A stretch of DNA of 64,000 nucleotides from Colocasia esculenta. Taxonomy: Eukaryota > Streptophyta > Magnoliopsida > Alismatales > Araceae. Position numbers and translations under genes: made by a program. The stretch covers positions 93,307,648-93,371,647 of the forward strand of contig CM024761.1 in assembly GCA_014218235.1 (NCBI GenBank). The letters are read 5' to 3'. Below the pieces are notes generated by a model. It ran no database searches, was not told the origin of the DNA, and saw only the letters and a program-made list of their open reading frames with translations. This document shows, one piece after another, positions 34,930-45,556 of this stretch; position 1 is the stretch's first letter, and every line of letters starts with the position of its first letter.

Positions 34930-37900
34930 TGTAATACCCCATATTTTTAAAACAAATAAATAAAATGATAAAAAAATGATAATAATAATTTAGATGTTGG
35001 ATCGAAAATGGAAGGTAAAGGTAAAAGAATTATCAGAATAATATTGAATTTGACAATATCCATTAATCTCTAAATGAGAATCCTCATAATTTAATTCCAT
35101 TAAAATAAAGATAAGTAATGGGCTTTATCAAATGGTTCATAGAAAGGTTAATGGTCCAAATAGGAGTTTAAAAGGAAAGAATAGGAAACTGTACCCATAA
35201 ATTCGAAATAATAATTTCTATAATAAATAGAAATATACGTACCACTATCGTATATGCAAGAACACATCGGAAAATTCCGTAAACATTGTAATTCAACCCC
35301 AAACATTATTCCTAAGTGTTCCACGAAAAAATTCATGCAACGAAAAATCCGATTGGCCAAGCCTACGTCCTAATGTGACTAATTATCCCAATTAGAAAAC
35401 TAAGTCGGAAAACCGTTAACACATAGATATAACGTGATCACAAATCAAATGAACATGTGGGAGAGACATCCAACATCATTATTGATGACCCATTATCAGA
35501 AATGGACCAATGGACCCCTCATAGCCTTTGAATAAATTCATGTAAGAAAAAATACAATTTAAATCTATAACTCTATTATTCCCTCATTAAAAGGGGAAAT
35601 TCCCATAAGTTAAATTCCATTAAATGATGGGCTTTGTTAAATGAACCCTCTAAACATTTATTGGACCAAAATATGGATTTTAAAAGAAGAATAATAGGAA
35701 AATATCCTAAATTCGTAACTTAAATATTACCTAAATAGAAAAGGGGGTATTAAAGCATTAAAATAAGTAATTTGTGTTGGAATTGGATTCCTAACCCTCC
35801 CCTAATAGGTTGGCTATGAAGTTGCATCCCAACCAAACCCAAATAGGAGGTGGAATGCTTAGGAGGAGGATAGAAATAAGAAATCTCAGAATTTAATAGG
35901 AATTAGAGTCCTATTAGGAAATAGAAACCCAACAAGCATAAATACACTCTAAACTCTCCATGGTCGGCCCTAACACGTTGTGGGGCTTGCTGGATGAGGA
36001 GAGGAGGCCAAGGAGGAGAGGAATTCATGAAGAGAAGGCTAGACCAAGCTCCACCCATTGTTCTTCAAGTTCTAACCCTAGAAGAGAAAAAGTCAAAGGT
36101 AGACATTCTCACGAGCAAAACCTAATTAATTTTGTCTGTAGATTGTTCCATGCATCAGGAATAAAACCCCTCTCATTTCGTAATTTTTTATTGAGCCAAT
36201 CTTTTCTTCTTGAGTTTTAAAGTTCTGCAAACATCATGACCCTGAACCCTCAACTTAAATAGATCTCCACGTATACTCGACCACATACCATTAGATTTTA
36301 ACCGGAGATACTAATGGATGTTAGGCATCTTTTGCCTCTGAAAGCCCTAATTTCCATCCAATATGTTGCTCGAATTAAATCGTTTACCTGCACTGTACCA
36401 TGTTCTGTGTTACTCATGCTTGATCATGTTCAAAACCAGTCAAAACCATGTTTTTTTTCAAATTCCTATTTACTATAAGTACCCTCGCTTGTCTAAATCA
36501 GTTTGCAAGTGATTTCATAATTTTTCATCAACTGTGCAATTAGTTACGAATTTCTGAATGAATCTGTGTCATAATAGGGCAACCTGGACCTCAATCCAAG
36601 GTGCTACCCTTTTCCCGCTCAGACACAGGTGCAGGACCTGAGAACGTGACGGAATAGCCCACAAATGCGTCATTTAACACGTGACTAACAATCTTAAAAT
36701 TATCGGCCTACACTAAATATTTTAACAATAGTTAAGTGGTGAGACCGAGTCGAATCCATGGGGAAAAAAGATTATTAACTTTGAAAACCTTGAGTTTCTT
36801 TGATTAGAAAAGTGTGTTGAGAATTTTATAATTAAATCCTAAGACTAATTTGATCAAATAAAAATAAATCTATTCTAGGTAGAGAAAGATAAATAGATAT
36901 AACGAGAGAGAGAGGGAGAGAGAGGTAGGGAAAATAACTAATGATAACTAATAACTAAACAGATGATTGGAAGACATAACATACTATCACACTAAAATAA
37001 ATTGAAAAGAGACCAGAATTAATAGCAGAAGAAAAACTAGTGAGGAGGCGAGGAGAATAATCAAGATAAAAATAACATTATTCAAATAAAAAAGTGTTTA
37101 AAAAAGTGTCTCATCGTTGCATAAAATAAACTATACTACCTAATGAGAGAAAACGGTAGAGAAAGAGAGAAGAGAGAGGTGAAAGAATAGAAGAGGGAGA
37201 AATAAGAGAGAGAACAGAGAGAACGGAAGAGAGAAGGGGTGCACTGTAGATCTGCAGTTACTGTAGCACTGCTACAGTACCGCGAAGAAGAAGGCGATGC
37301 ACCTTCTTCACGTTGCATGCAAACGCATGAAACATGGAGGAGAAGGGGGAGCAGTGGTTGGGCGTGGACAGCAGGTGGTAGCAGGTGCGGGCGCAGACAC
37401 CGGGCAGGTGCCGGCGCGATCGGCAGGTGGGCGCTGGCAGGTACTTGCGCAGCCAGGCGAGCGGCTGGTGGGCGACACTCGCGGGGGCGAGCTCGCGCGG
37501 GTGGCTGCTGCGGGTACGCACGGGCGTGGCCGGTGGTGCGGGTGGCCTGGGGCGGCAGGGGCACGGCGGGTGCCTGCGTGGGTAGGTGCTGGCGAGCCTG
37601 GGTGAGGGCGGCCTGTGCGCAGGCCGAGAGAGAGAGAGAGACTAGAAGAGAGAAAAAAGAAAGAGAAGGAGAAAGAAGAAGAGGAAGGAGAGAAGAAGGA
37701 GGGGGGAGGAAGATATCGCTGGAGAGGGAGAGAGAGCTGCGGGGGAAGGGAATGAGAGAGAAGATGAAAGATGAGAATAATTGGAAGAGAATATTTGTAA
37801 AATAGATAGATAGAAGAGAGAAAAGAGGAGAGATTAAAGGAGAGGGATTTTTGGAAAATAGAAGAGAGGATTTTAAAAATAAGTGGGAGTTTCAAAATTT

Positions 37901-40142
37901 GAAAAGAAAGAGAGAGAGGGAAGATTTTAAAATTAGAATCTCTCATTATTTTCTTTTTATCCAATTAAATCCATTGGCCTATTTGAAACTTCATTTCTTG
38001 GCCCGTTAATCCTGCAAACACAACCCAGAAGAGATTTAATCAATTATCGCACATGTAATCAAATGATAATAGAAATTTATGAAATTATCAATTATTTGTC
38101 ACTAAAATTACACAATTATTTGTAGTTATCAACGGCCCGATAGGCCGCGTTCTCAGGGCCGTCGCGACACAGTACCTATCAAGATTTGATCGCGACAGGC
38201 CACACCGTCGCATTCTGGCTGCCTGACCTGACCGACCTGTCGCGATCCTCAAACGACCATATCGCTTTCTAAACCGACCCTGTCGCTTACACCAGTACGA
38301 CGCGTTCTGGAGTTTTTCACCAAAACCCTACATTATTACTCAACTTGACTTTCTGCGGTAAACTCTTACAATATTAACTGTCTTACACACAGTAAATATT
38401 GATGATAAACGTGGTTGTGTGATTATTAATTTAAAAGTGATTCACATGATTCAATCACACCCATGATTCTCTTATTCACCTGCACACACCTTTGACATGA
38501 ACATAGCTCATAATGCATCTGTAATTTATTTCAATTATATATGTAATTTTCCGTATTTTAATTGAACTTTTCTGCATTTTCTCACGATGTTTGGGAATAC
38601 CGTTACCGACGCTCCACTGTTCTAGAATTCCTCTAGAACGTCGGGCACTTGTTTCTATATACACACTTTCTCTTGACTTGGACGAACTCTCCGTCGGATA
38701 CTCCTTCTGCCGGACTAGTGAATCCTTGATCAAGGCCTCCGTAAGTCTCCTCTGTCCATGGGGTCCCACATGGTCGACGAGCTGGTTGTACCCTAACACC
38801 TATGACACTCTTTAGGGATCAGTAAGATCTAAATGGCCTTAGTTTGCTCTCGCTCTTATCACGCCGGACCTCTGGATCTATGCATAATATGGCCAATGGA
38901 TGGGTAGTGAATTCCACCTGACTGTCGACACTAATCGCTTGGGTTGTGCAACTATTACTATCACCATTACTCGACGTTTCATGCACAATGACCTATAGTT
39001 TTCTTCTATACTCTACTCGCTCATCTATTCACGTTATATCCGCTATCTCGTATATTCATCTAGTACTCTCATCTTTTCTTGGTACTCTATTTGGCCATCT
39101 ATTGATTTTCTAAAGATAAACAACATAACCAATGCCAACGCAATAGGGCCCGATCTGGTCCGAGGGAGAGCGCCCGAAAAGTGCCATTTTCCCGTGGGAG
39201 TTAACTGATCAGGATGTCGGCATTACATCTAAGTGCCATACTATCAAGATTAATCTAAGACAATCTAACAAAGTGTTATATTCTCTCGTTATCTTTTTAC
39301 AAACAAAGTGCTATATTTTCTCGTTGTCTTTTGGCAAACAAAGTGCTATATTCTTTCGTTGTCTATTGACAAATAAGTGCTATCCTCTCTCTCGGCTATC
39401 TATGGATAACCAAAGTGCAATACTATCTTGATTAACAAAAGTTAATCAAAGTGCTATACTATTTCGATTGATTAAAATCAATCAAAGTGTAATTTACTCT
39501 CTATATGGCCAACTATTCTCTCACTCTCCTTGCTATACAGGTTACTTGCTTTGCTTGACAATGACGTTACATGCTATCGTGAGTTATCGCTTTCTATCGT
39601 GACTTGATCATATTCTTTGTGCTATACTTGATTCACGTGCTATCTGAACCATGTTACTTGTGCTATTATTTTATTGACTTTACATGACACTCTCTATCCT
39701 TAGTTACTATGCTCTTTAAAGTATTAATCATTTAAAGCATGCTTAACCCATGAGATTTAAGTCCTACTGGGCATTATCGCTCAGCCTTTGTTATTTGTTA
39801 TTGTGTCTCAGGTAGTCGGACATTGACGTTACTCACACCATTGGGATAGGACCCGAGTGATGAGCGACCTGGAGTCAAGTCATGAAGTTATCCTGGTACC
39901 TTGGAGTATAGTAGTTGTTGCCTTAGATTTCCTTTTCAATGTATTGATGTCGTTGAGCCCTATGCATTGGCTTTGGATTAGTGGTTGTAATAGTTTTAGT
40001 GAAATCTTAATGAAATGAAGAGTTTATTATTATTACTGTTCATTAGACACTCTGAATCACTCAACTGTTGTGCAATTTATTACTCTGCACTTTGCTCACG
40101 TCTCCCCGATTTATTCCGCTGCTAAATTGGCGGGGCGTGACA
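34930..40142 (+). repeat. 3' LTR of element TR, carrying a nested insert
   Basis: It pairs with 30257-33938. Without the insert at 36653-38131 it is about 3.73 kb. It has three copies of the 35-bp unit near 39269-39370, where the 5' LTR has two. Confidence 0.88.
36653..38131 (-). mobile_element. Solo-LTR-like insert (Athila/Tat type) within the TR 3' LTR
   Basis: 1479 bp interrupt the TR LTR and are absent from the other LTR copy. On the minus strand the insert starts TGATAACTAC, the same ten bases that start the Athila LTR at 3162. Near its other end it carries GGATTCGACTCGGTCTCACC, a motif seen near the ends of Athila/Tat LTRs. Flanks show ACGG on both sides (GACGG left, AACGG right), a possible slightly mutated duplication. 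It has no internal coding region. The plus strand is very purine-rich at 36905-36925 and 37140-37960, with a GC-rich core at 37340-37620. Confidence 0.6.
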
Positions 40143-40164
40143 AAAGATTTTCTAAATCTTTTAT

Positions 40165-40178
40165 CCTTTTGACAGGTT
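40165..40178 (+). other. Left target-site duplication of the LINE
   Basis: CCTTTTGACAGGTT is followed directly by a T run. The right copy is CCTTTCGACAGGTT at 42705-42718. A 14-bp duplication next to a poly(A/T) tract is typical of target-primed reverse transcription. Confidence 0.85.
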
Positions 40179-40876
40179 TTTTTTTTAATTGATATGACAA
40201 AGGTGTGAACATCCTATGTCATGATCAGGTGATCTGATTTATATAACTGAAAGCATAAAAGAAGGGAGTACATATGCAACGGGGCAGCAACTCAAGACTC
40301 CCTACGCAAAGAGGTCAATAGTATAGAACAACAGGGGTACAAGAGTACAAGACATAATCCCAAGAAACAAAAGGAAAGTACATAGACATCAAGATCAGTC
40401 CTCATGTACCTCGTCCAAATCCACGCGTTGAAGTGAAGTGCTTCGTGTTCGGCCAACCCAATTCCGATGTAAAGTTAGCAGATCCACTTTCTCCGGCTCA
40501 ATGCCTGGGATGCTACGGACGTTGTATTGCACGGGGAGGAAGATCACGTGGCCATCGGCTTCTCCCTTCACTTGATGATGATCTTCACTATGCGCTGCAT
40601 ATTGGGGGCAAGGTGGCGGAATAGGTGCTACAGATGGGAGCATGGTGGCAGAGGTTTTGTTGTAATCATTTGGATCTCACCACGTTTGGTTTCTTTCCGC
40701 AGTGCTTCAGCGAAGGACATCCGAGGAGACGGAGAGGCTGTCACCCCGGATGGGGTGGCAATGGTACCTTTGACTGCATGGGTAGATGGTGTAGCTTCAG
40801 CAGAAATGGCAGACTGACCCGGGTTCTCTTGAAGGACAACATCATGCTTATTTTTCCGGGTAGAAGAGCCTGGCCT

Positions 40877-42633
40877 CTAGGCAGGTGCATCGGCATTTAA
40901 CTCACAAGGTGGGTGAGGCCTTAGTATGTTTTCCTCCCCAGCTGGTATGGCAGAAGACTCTTGGGCAGAAATAGGAGGTTCGGCATTTACTTGTTCATCT
41001 GGACGTTGAGGCGGCGTATCGAACACTTGCACTACATCACTGCATGACTGAGGGTCCTGCTGGAGTTGGTCAGCTGTGGACACATCCTTCACTGGTTCTG
41101 CAACCTGAGGTGCTTGTGGAGCAGGGACATGTACATCTGGAGCCTGAGGAGATGCCCCGGCATGGGCAGCTACTGGGACAAGCGCATCTGGCTTAGCAGC
41201 AGTAGGGGGTGGCACAACATCGAACACTTTATAGTCATTGGTATGTGATGTGCAACCTGAAGCTTTAATCGCAGGATGAGGTGGTATTCCATCAAACACG
41301 TCGCGGGCATGCTTGCTCTTGTCAGTGGGAGGTAGAGAAGAGGGCTGTCCAGCAGTAATAACATTGTTATTAGCATTTTTATGGGTAGGATGCCATACAT
41401 ATTTGCCTTCCAACTGATGGGGGGCAGAGCTGCCAGCAGTGGGTTACTGATTGCGGGGCGGGTGCTTCTTGCATTTGGAATGCACATGGCTGAGTCATTT
41501 GCAAGATGAGCAATACAGTGGAGGCTGGGGATAGACCAGTGGCTTCCAGAAGCCATTTGATCCCATGTCGATCCAGATTCTATTCGGGAGTTGCTTGGAG
41601 ATGTCCAGCTCGACATTCACACGAGCAGCTTGGGTGCGCATGAGACTGATGGAGTTTTTGTCCAGTTTCAGAACTGGACCAAGGCTGCCCACAATAGATC
41701 ATAGGATAGCATCGTTGTAGAAGTTTACTGGGAGTCCTGGGAGCTCCAGCCAATCTGGAACTACAGGGTAATCCTCCTCGGGTGAGAAGTTAATGGACCA
41801 TTTGTAGAACTTGAAGGGGCACCCCTGTATGTAAATTGATTCCTTCGAGAGCACCTGTAGGTAATCTTCCTTATGCATGAATCTGATCAGCATATGGTGG
41901 TTGTCCAGAGCACTGAGGGCGAAATCTTACAGAAGGGTGAAGTGTTGTGCCAAGTGCCTTCTAAACTCTTGGAAGGGAGGGCGACCCATGGGGGTGCGCG
42001 CTATGATGGCAAGATCCAGGGGAGAGCAAGATAGCTTGATTTCATCGTTGGTGTAGAAGACTGCAGGTTCCCCCAGGTCGGTTCTGGCAGGAGGGTGGAT
42101 GGGTAGGGGGAGTACCGGCGGCATAAGGGAGCCCAACACAGCTTGTGTGAAGGACTTAGCACCATTGATAGGGGGAAAGCTCCAATTGAAGCAGCAGCTC
42201 TGTAGGATGGCGAAGGGGCATGCCCATACGTAGGGACTAGTGGAGGAGCACTCTGAGTAGTGGGAACGTAGGCAGCATCGTGTGGAGCAACAGGCCCGGA
42301 AGCAGTAGCATCTCGCCCTAGGGCTGGAAGGGAAGCACAAGTGGAGCCCAAGACAGGCCATGGTCCAGTAGCAAGGGAGGACGGTGGAGCTGACCCCCCA
42401 GTCCGCCAAGGGTTAGCAGCTAGGGCTCTAGATGGAGTCGCGGTAGAAGCATCTGCTAGATTGGAGGCAACTGGTGCTACAGCAGTAGGAGGTGGCGTAG
42501 AAGCATCTACACCCAAGCCACCAGGTAGGAGCGTATGGGGCTGGGCCCTAGGAGGGGAAGCTGGTCGGGGGAGAGGAGCGCCCCCCCCCCCCCCCCCCCC
42601 CCAGGGCAAGCCATGGGAGGGACGACCCAACAC
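40877..42633 (-). pseudogene. LINE ORF1 protein (DUF4283 plus zinc knuckle), broken
   Basis: ORF1 proteins of plant L1-type LINEs bind element RNA. The N-terminal region from about 42633 is Gly/Pro/Ala-rich. The DUF4283-like domain follows (PPFQEFRRHLAQHFTLL, IRFMHKEDYLQVLSKESIYI, WSINFSPEEDYPVVPDWLEL, about 41980-41700), then LMRTQAARVNVELDISKQLP and a knuckle start YCSSCK with LSHVHSKC after a stop (about 41500). The C-terminal part to about 40877 is Pro/Ala-rich. Several stops and frameshifts break it. The run of 22 C at 42581-42602 gives a poly-Gly stretch near the N-terminus. Confidence 0.78.
42581..42602. repeat. Homopolymer of 22 C within LINE ORF1
   Basis: An uninterrupted run of 22 C (G on the coding strand). 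Its length is likely variable and prone to sequencing error, so the frame through it is unreliable. Confidence 0.95.
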
Positions 42634-43495
42634 GCAAGAGAGGGAGGCGACCAGAGCTTCCTTGTCTAGAATGACCTAGAGAGAGAAACACACAAGCCAC
42701 CAGGCCTTTCGACAGGTTGACAAATCCATCTTTGACGTGCTTTACTACAAAAGCCCTGCATGCATTAAACATAGATACCTAGACAACTCCTTTTTGTCAA
42801 CGTTGTTAGTGAACCCCAGTAGCGCTCAGTATAATGATGTGTTTAAACTAAAAAGGATATCCTGTTATCACACAAATCAAGACTCTACGCGATACATCAA
42901 ATAAGCATGAGGATTTCATGTGAAATGATCAAAATCTTAGTATGTGTGGGAAGACTTGAACTCCACAGAGTTTTGAAAATATGTTTGAATAGAATGATTA
43001 TTATCAAGCTTTATCTGAGAAGATAATAATGACATGCATGATAATTCATTCAAACCATAATTATTGTGAAGAGTTTTGTTGCATACGAGAAATCGATTTT
43101 AAAATACATATAAATGAAACCTTATGTTGATGGGAATAATGAAATCGTTGTCCAAGCAAATCGTTATTTGACTAAGGCAAATCGTTGTTCAGGTAAGAGC
43201 AAATCGTTGTTTGAGCAAATCGATGTTGACTAAGGTAAATCGTTGTTCAAGTAAAAGCAAATCGTTTTTTGAGCAAATCGATGTTGACTAAGGCAAATCA
43301 TTGTTCAAGTAAGAGCAAATCATTGTTTGAGCAAATCGATGTTGAAGTCATAATGAATCGTTATAGCGATCAAATCATTGTTTAACTTACAAATTGTTAC
43401 AGCGAACAAATCGTTGTTTCACTTATTGAATCGTTACAGCGACCAAATCATTGTTTCACTTATCGAATCATTACAGCGACCAACACCACAAGAAA

Positions 43496-43862
43496 ATGCG
43501 GAATTTCTGACGGATTGACTCCGTCGGAAATCCGACGGTATTCCGTCGGAAATGAGTCCTTCCGACCGATTTCCGTCTAAAGCCCGTCGGAAACGATCCG
43601 TCGGAAACAATTGGTCAGAAATTTCCGACGGATAACATATCCGTCGGAATTCGGTCGGCAACTCCGACGGATATATCGGTCGGAAAAATGGTCGGTATTT
43701 ACCGACGGTTTATCCGTCGGCAAATACGTCGGTATACCGGTCCGTAAATGCTGACACATTTTCGGTCGGAAACATCTGTCAGCATATTCCGACGGAATTA
43801 CCGACGGATATTTCGGTCGGTAATTCCGACGGATAATGAACCGTCGGTAAATCCGTCGAAAA
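43496..43862. repeat. Left subterminal repeats of the CACTA element
   Basis: Many copies of CCGTCGGAA-type words in both orientations, often as near-palindromic pairs. In En/Spm such subterminal words bind the TnpA protein. The right counterpart is 48565-48755. Confidence 0.85.
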
Positions 43863-44087
43863 TTAAACCATATATATTTTTTAAAATTAGGAAATAAAAA
43901 TGGTTTGTGAACCCTGCTACAATGTCAAACCTGCTACAATATTCATAAATTTAACAAATACTCACAATCAACATAATATCATAACATACAATAAATATAA
44001 AATCATACAGAATAATGAATACAAATATCAAGATAAATTTGCTGGATCGTCTGCTGTCCCTGCCTCGCCATCGTCTGGAGCTGGATC

Positions 44088-45556
44088 CTATATTAAAACA
44101 AATTAAAATGAGAAACATTAATAATAAATAAAAGACATACATTATTTTCAATAGTGAAATTTAAAACTTGTGATACAATAGTATTTTAGATCCGTTATAT
44201 GACGTTGGGTGTTTTTAGATCGGTCGTTTGAATGGCCAGGCCAATCCGGAGATCCAAATTGGATTCCGTCAGTTTCTACACGTCGCTTTAACCCACCCGG
44301 TCGTGTCGGAGAAAACGGCACGTCGATCCGATCCCTATTTGGGATTTTGGACACCCGGGTTGTGTGTGTTAAGGCTTTTATATGAAGTTGGGTGTTTTTA
44401 GATCGGTTGTTTGAATGGCCAGACCAATCCGGAGATCCAAATTTGATTCTGTCAGTTTCTACACGTCGCTTTAACCCACCCGGTCGTGTCGGAGAAAACG
44501 GCACGTCGATCCGATCCCTATTTGGGATTTTGGACCCCCGGGTTGTGTGTGTTAAGGCTTTTATATGAAGTTAGGTGTTTTTATATCGGTCGTTTGAATG
44601 GCCAGGCCAATCCGGAGATCCAAATTGGATTCTGTCAGTTTCTACACGTCACTTTAACCCACTCGGTCGTGTCGGAGAAAACGGCACGTCGATCCGATCC
44701 CTAGTTGGGATTTTGGACACCCGGGTTGTGTGTGTTAAGGCTTTTATATGAAGTTGGGTGTTTTTAGATCGGTCGTTTGAATGGCCAGGCCAATTCGGAG
44801 ATCCAAATTGGATCCGTCAGTTTCTACACGTCGCTTTAACCCACCCGGTCGTGTCAGAGAAAACGGCACGTCGATCCGATCCCTATTTGGGATTTTGGAC
44901 CCCCGGGTTTTGTGTGTTAAGGCTTTTATATGAAGTTGGGTGTTTTTAGATCGGTCGTTTGAATGGCCAGGCCAATTCAGAGATCCAAATTGGATTCCGT
45001 CAGTTTCTACACGTCGCTTTAACCCACCCGGTCGTGTCGGAGAAAACGGCACGTCGATCCGATCCCTAGTTGGGATTTTGGACCCCCGGGTTGTGTGTGT
45101 TAAGGCTTTTATATGAAGTTGATTGTTTTTAGATCGGTCGTTTGAATGGCCAGGCCAATCCGGAGATCCAAATTGGATTCCGTCAGTTTCTACACGTCGC
45201 TTTAACCCACCCGGTCGTGTCGGAGAAAACGGCACGTCAATCCGATCCCTAGTTGGGATTTTGGACACCCGGGTTGTGTGTGTTAAGGCTTTTATATGAA
45301 GTTGGGTGTTTTTAGATCGGTCGTTTGAATGGCCAGGCCAATCTGGAGATCCAAATTGGATTCCGTCAGTTTCTACACGTCGCTTTAACCCACCCGGTCG
45401 TGTCGGAGAGAACGGCACGCCGATCCGATCCCTATTTCGGATTTTGGACCCCCGGGTTGTGTGTTTTAACCTTTTATATATACTTGCCTGTTTTTACATC
45501 CGTCAATTGAATGCCCAACCCAATCCTAAGTATATGAAATTAATACTAATACTGAC
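44088..45556 (-). other. Last intron of the CACTA tnpA-like gene, filled by a tandem array
   Basis: The donor CAG|GTCAGT and acceptor ATATAG|GATCC join ...QPAAQ to DPAPDDGEAG in frame. The 1469-bp intron contains the 183-bp tandem repeats. The other introns of this gene whose borders I placed are under about 100 bp. Confidence 0.65.
44190..45530. repeat. 183-bp tandem repeat array, about seven and a half copies
   Basis: The word GATCGGTCGTTTGAATGGCC or a close variant recurs at 44218, 44401, 44584, 44767, 44949, 45132, 45315 and, degenerate, 45497; the spacing is 182-183 bp. Copies are very similar except the last. Because 183 is 3 x 61, long frames with a 61-residue period appear on both strands; these are by-products of the array. 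Confidence 0.95.

Larger units (their letters stand above)
30257..40142 (+). mobile_element. Element TR: non-autonomous LTR retrotransposon with 3.7-kb LTRs and a 1-kb internal region
   Basis: The LTRs are 30257-33938 and 34930-40142 (the latter enlarged by a 1.48-kb insert). They begin TGTAATACCCC and end GTGACA, with a TGGTATCAGAGCC primer site and a polypurine tract, all typical of Tekay-type elements. The internal region is only 991 bp and encodes a zinc-knuckle protein without capsid, protease, RT or integrase. Mobilisation would have depended on a Tekay-like partner. The LTRs differ by roughly 5 percent over the first 300 bp, so it is older than the Tekay copy at the left. Confidence 0.85.
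40179..42704 (-). mobile_element. Plant LINE, ORF1 only, inserted in the Sirevirus B LTR
   Basis: About 2.5 kb is bounded by a 14-bp imperfect duplication, with a poly(T) run at 40177-40186 corresponding to the poly(A) tail on the minus strand. It encodes an ORF1-type protein but no endonuclease or RT: about 700 bp follow ORF1 before the tail, and no ORF2 domain is visible. Either ORF2 was lost by internal deletion or this is a non-autonomous family. Confidence 0.8.

Noticed and set aside
37136..37964. Overlapping Arg/Gly-rich and Ser/Leu-rich frames on both strands of the purine-rich insert
   Set aside because: Low-complexity GA and GC-rich sequence stays open in several frames. No recognisable domain.
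32445..38799. Similar small minus-strand frames in both TR LTRs (32445-32627 and 38476-38799)
   Set aside because: The two LTRs are copies of the same template, so similarity is not evidence of coding.
44148..45418. Minus-strand frames of 118 and 224 codons with a 61-residue repeat
   Set aside because: Direct consequence of the 183-bp (3 x 61) tandem array. They lie inside the proposed tnpA intron.
44190..45530. CRISPR-like array
   Set aside because: The units are adjacent, 183 bp long and without unique spacers, in a plant transposon. This is a tandem repeat.
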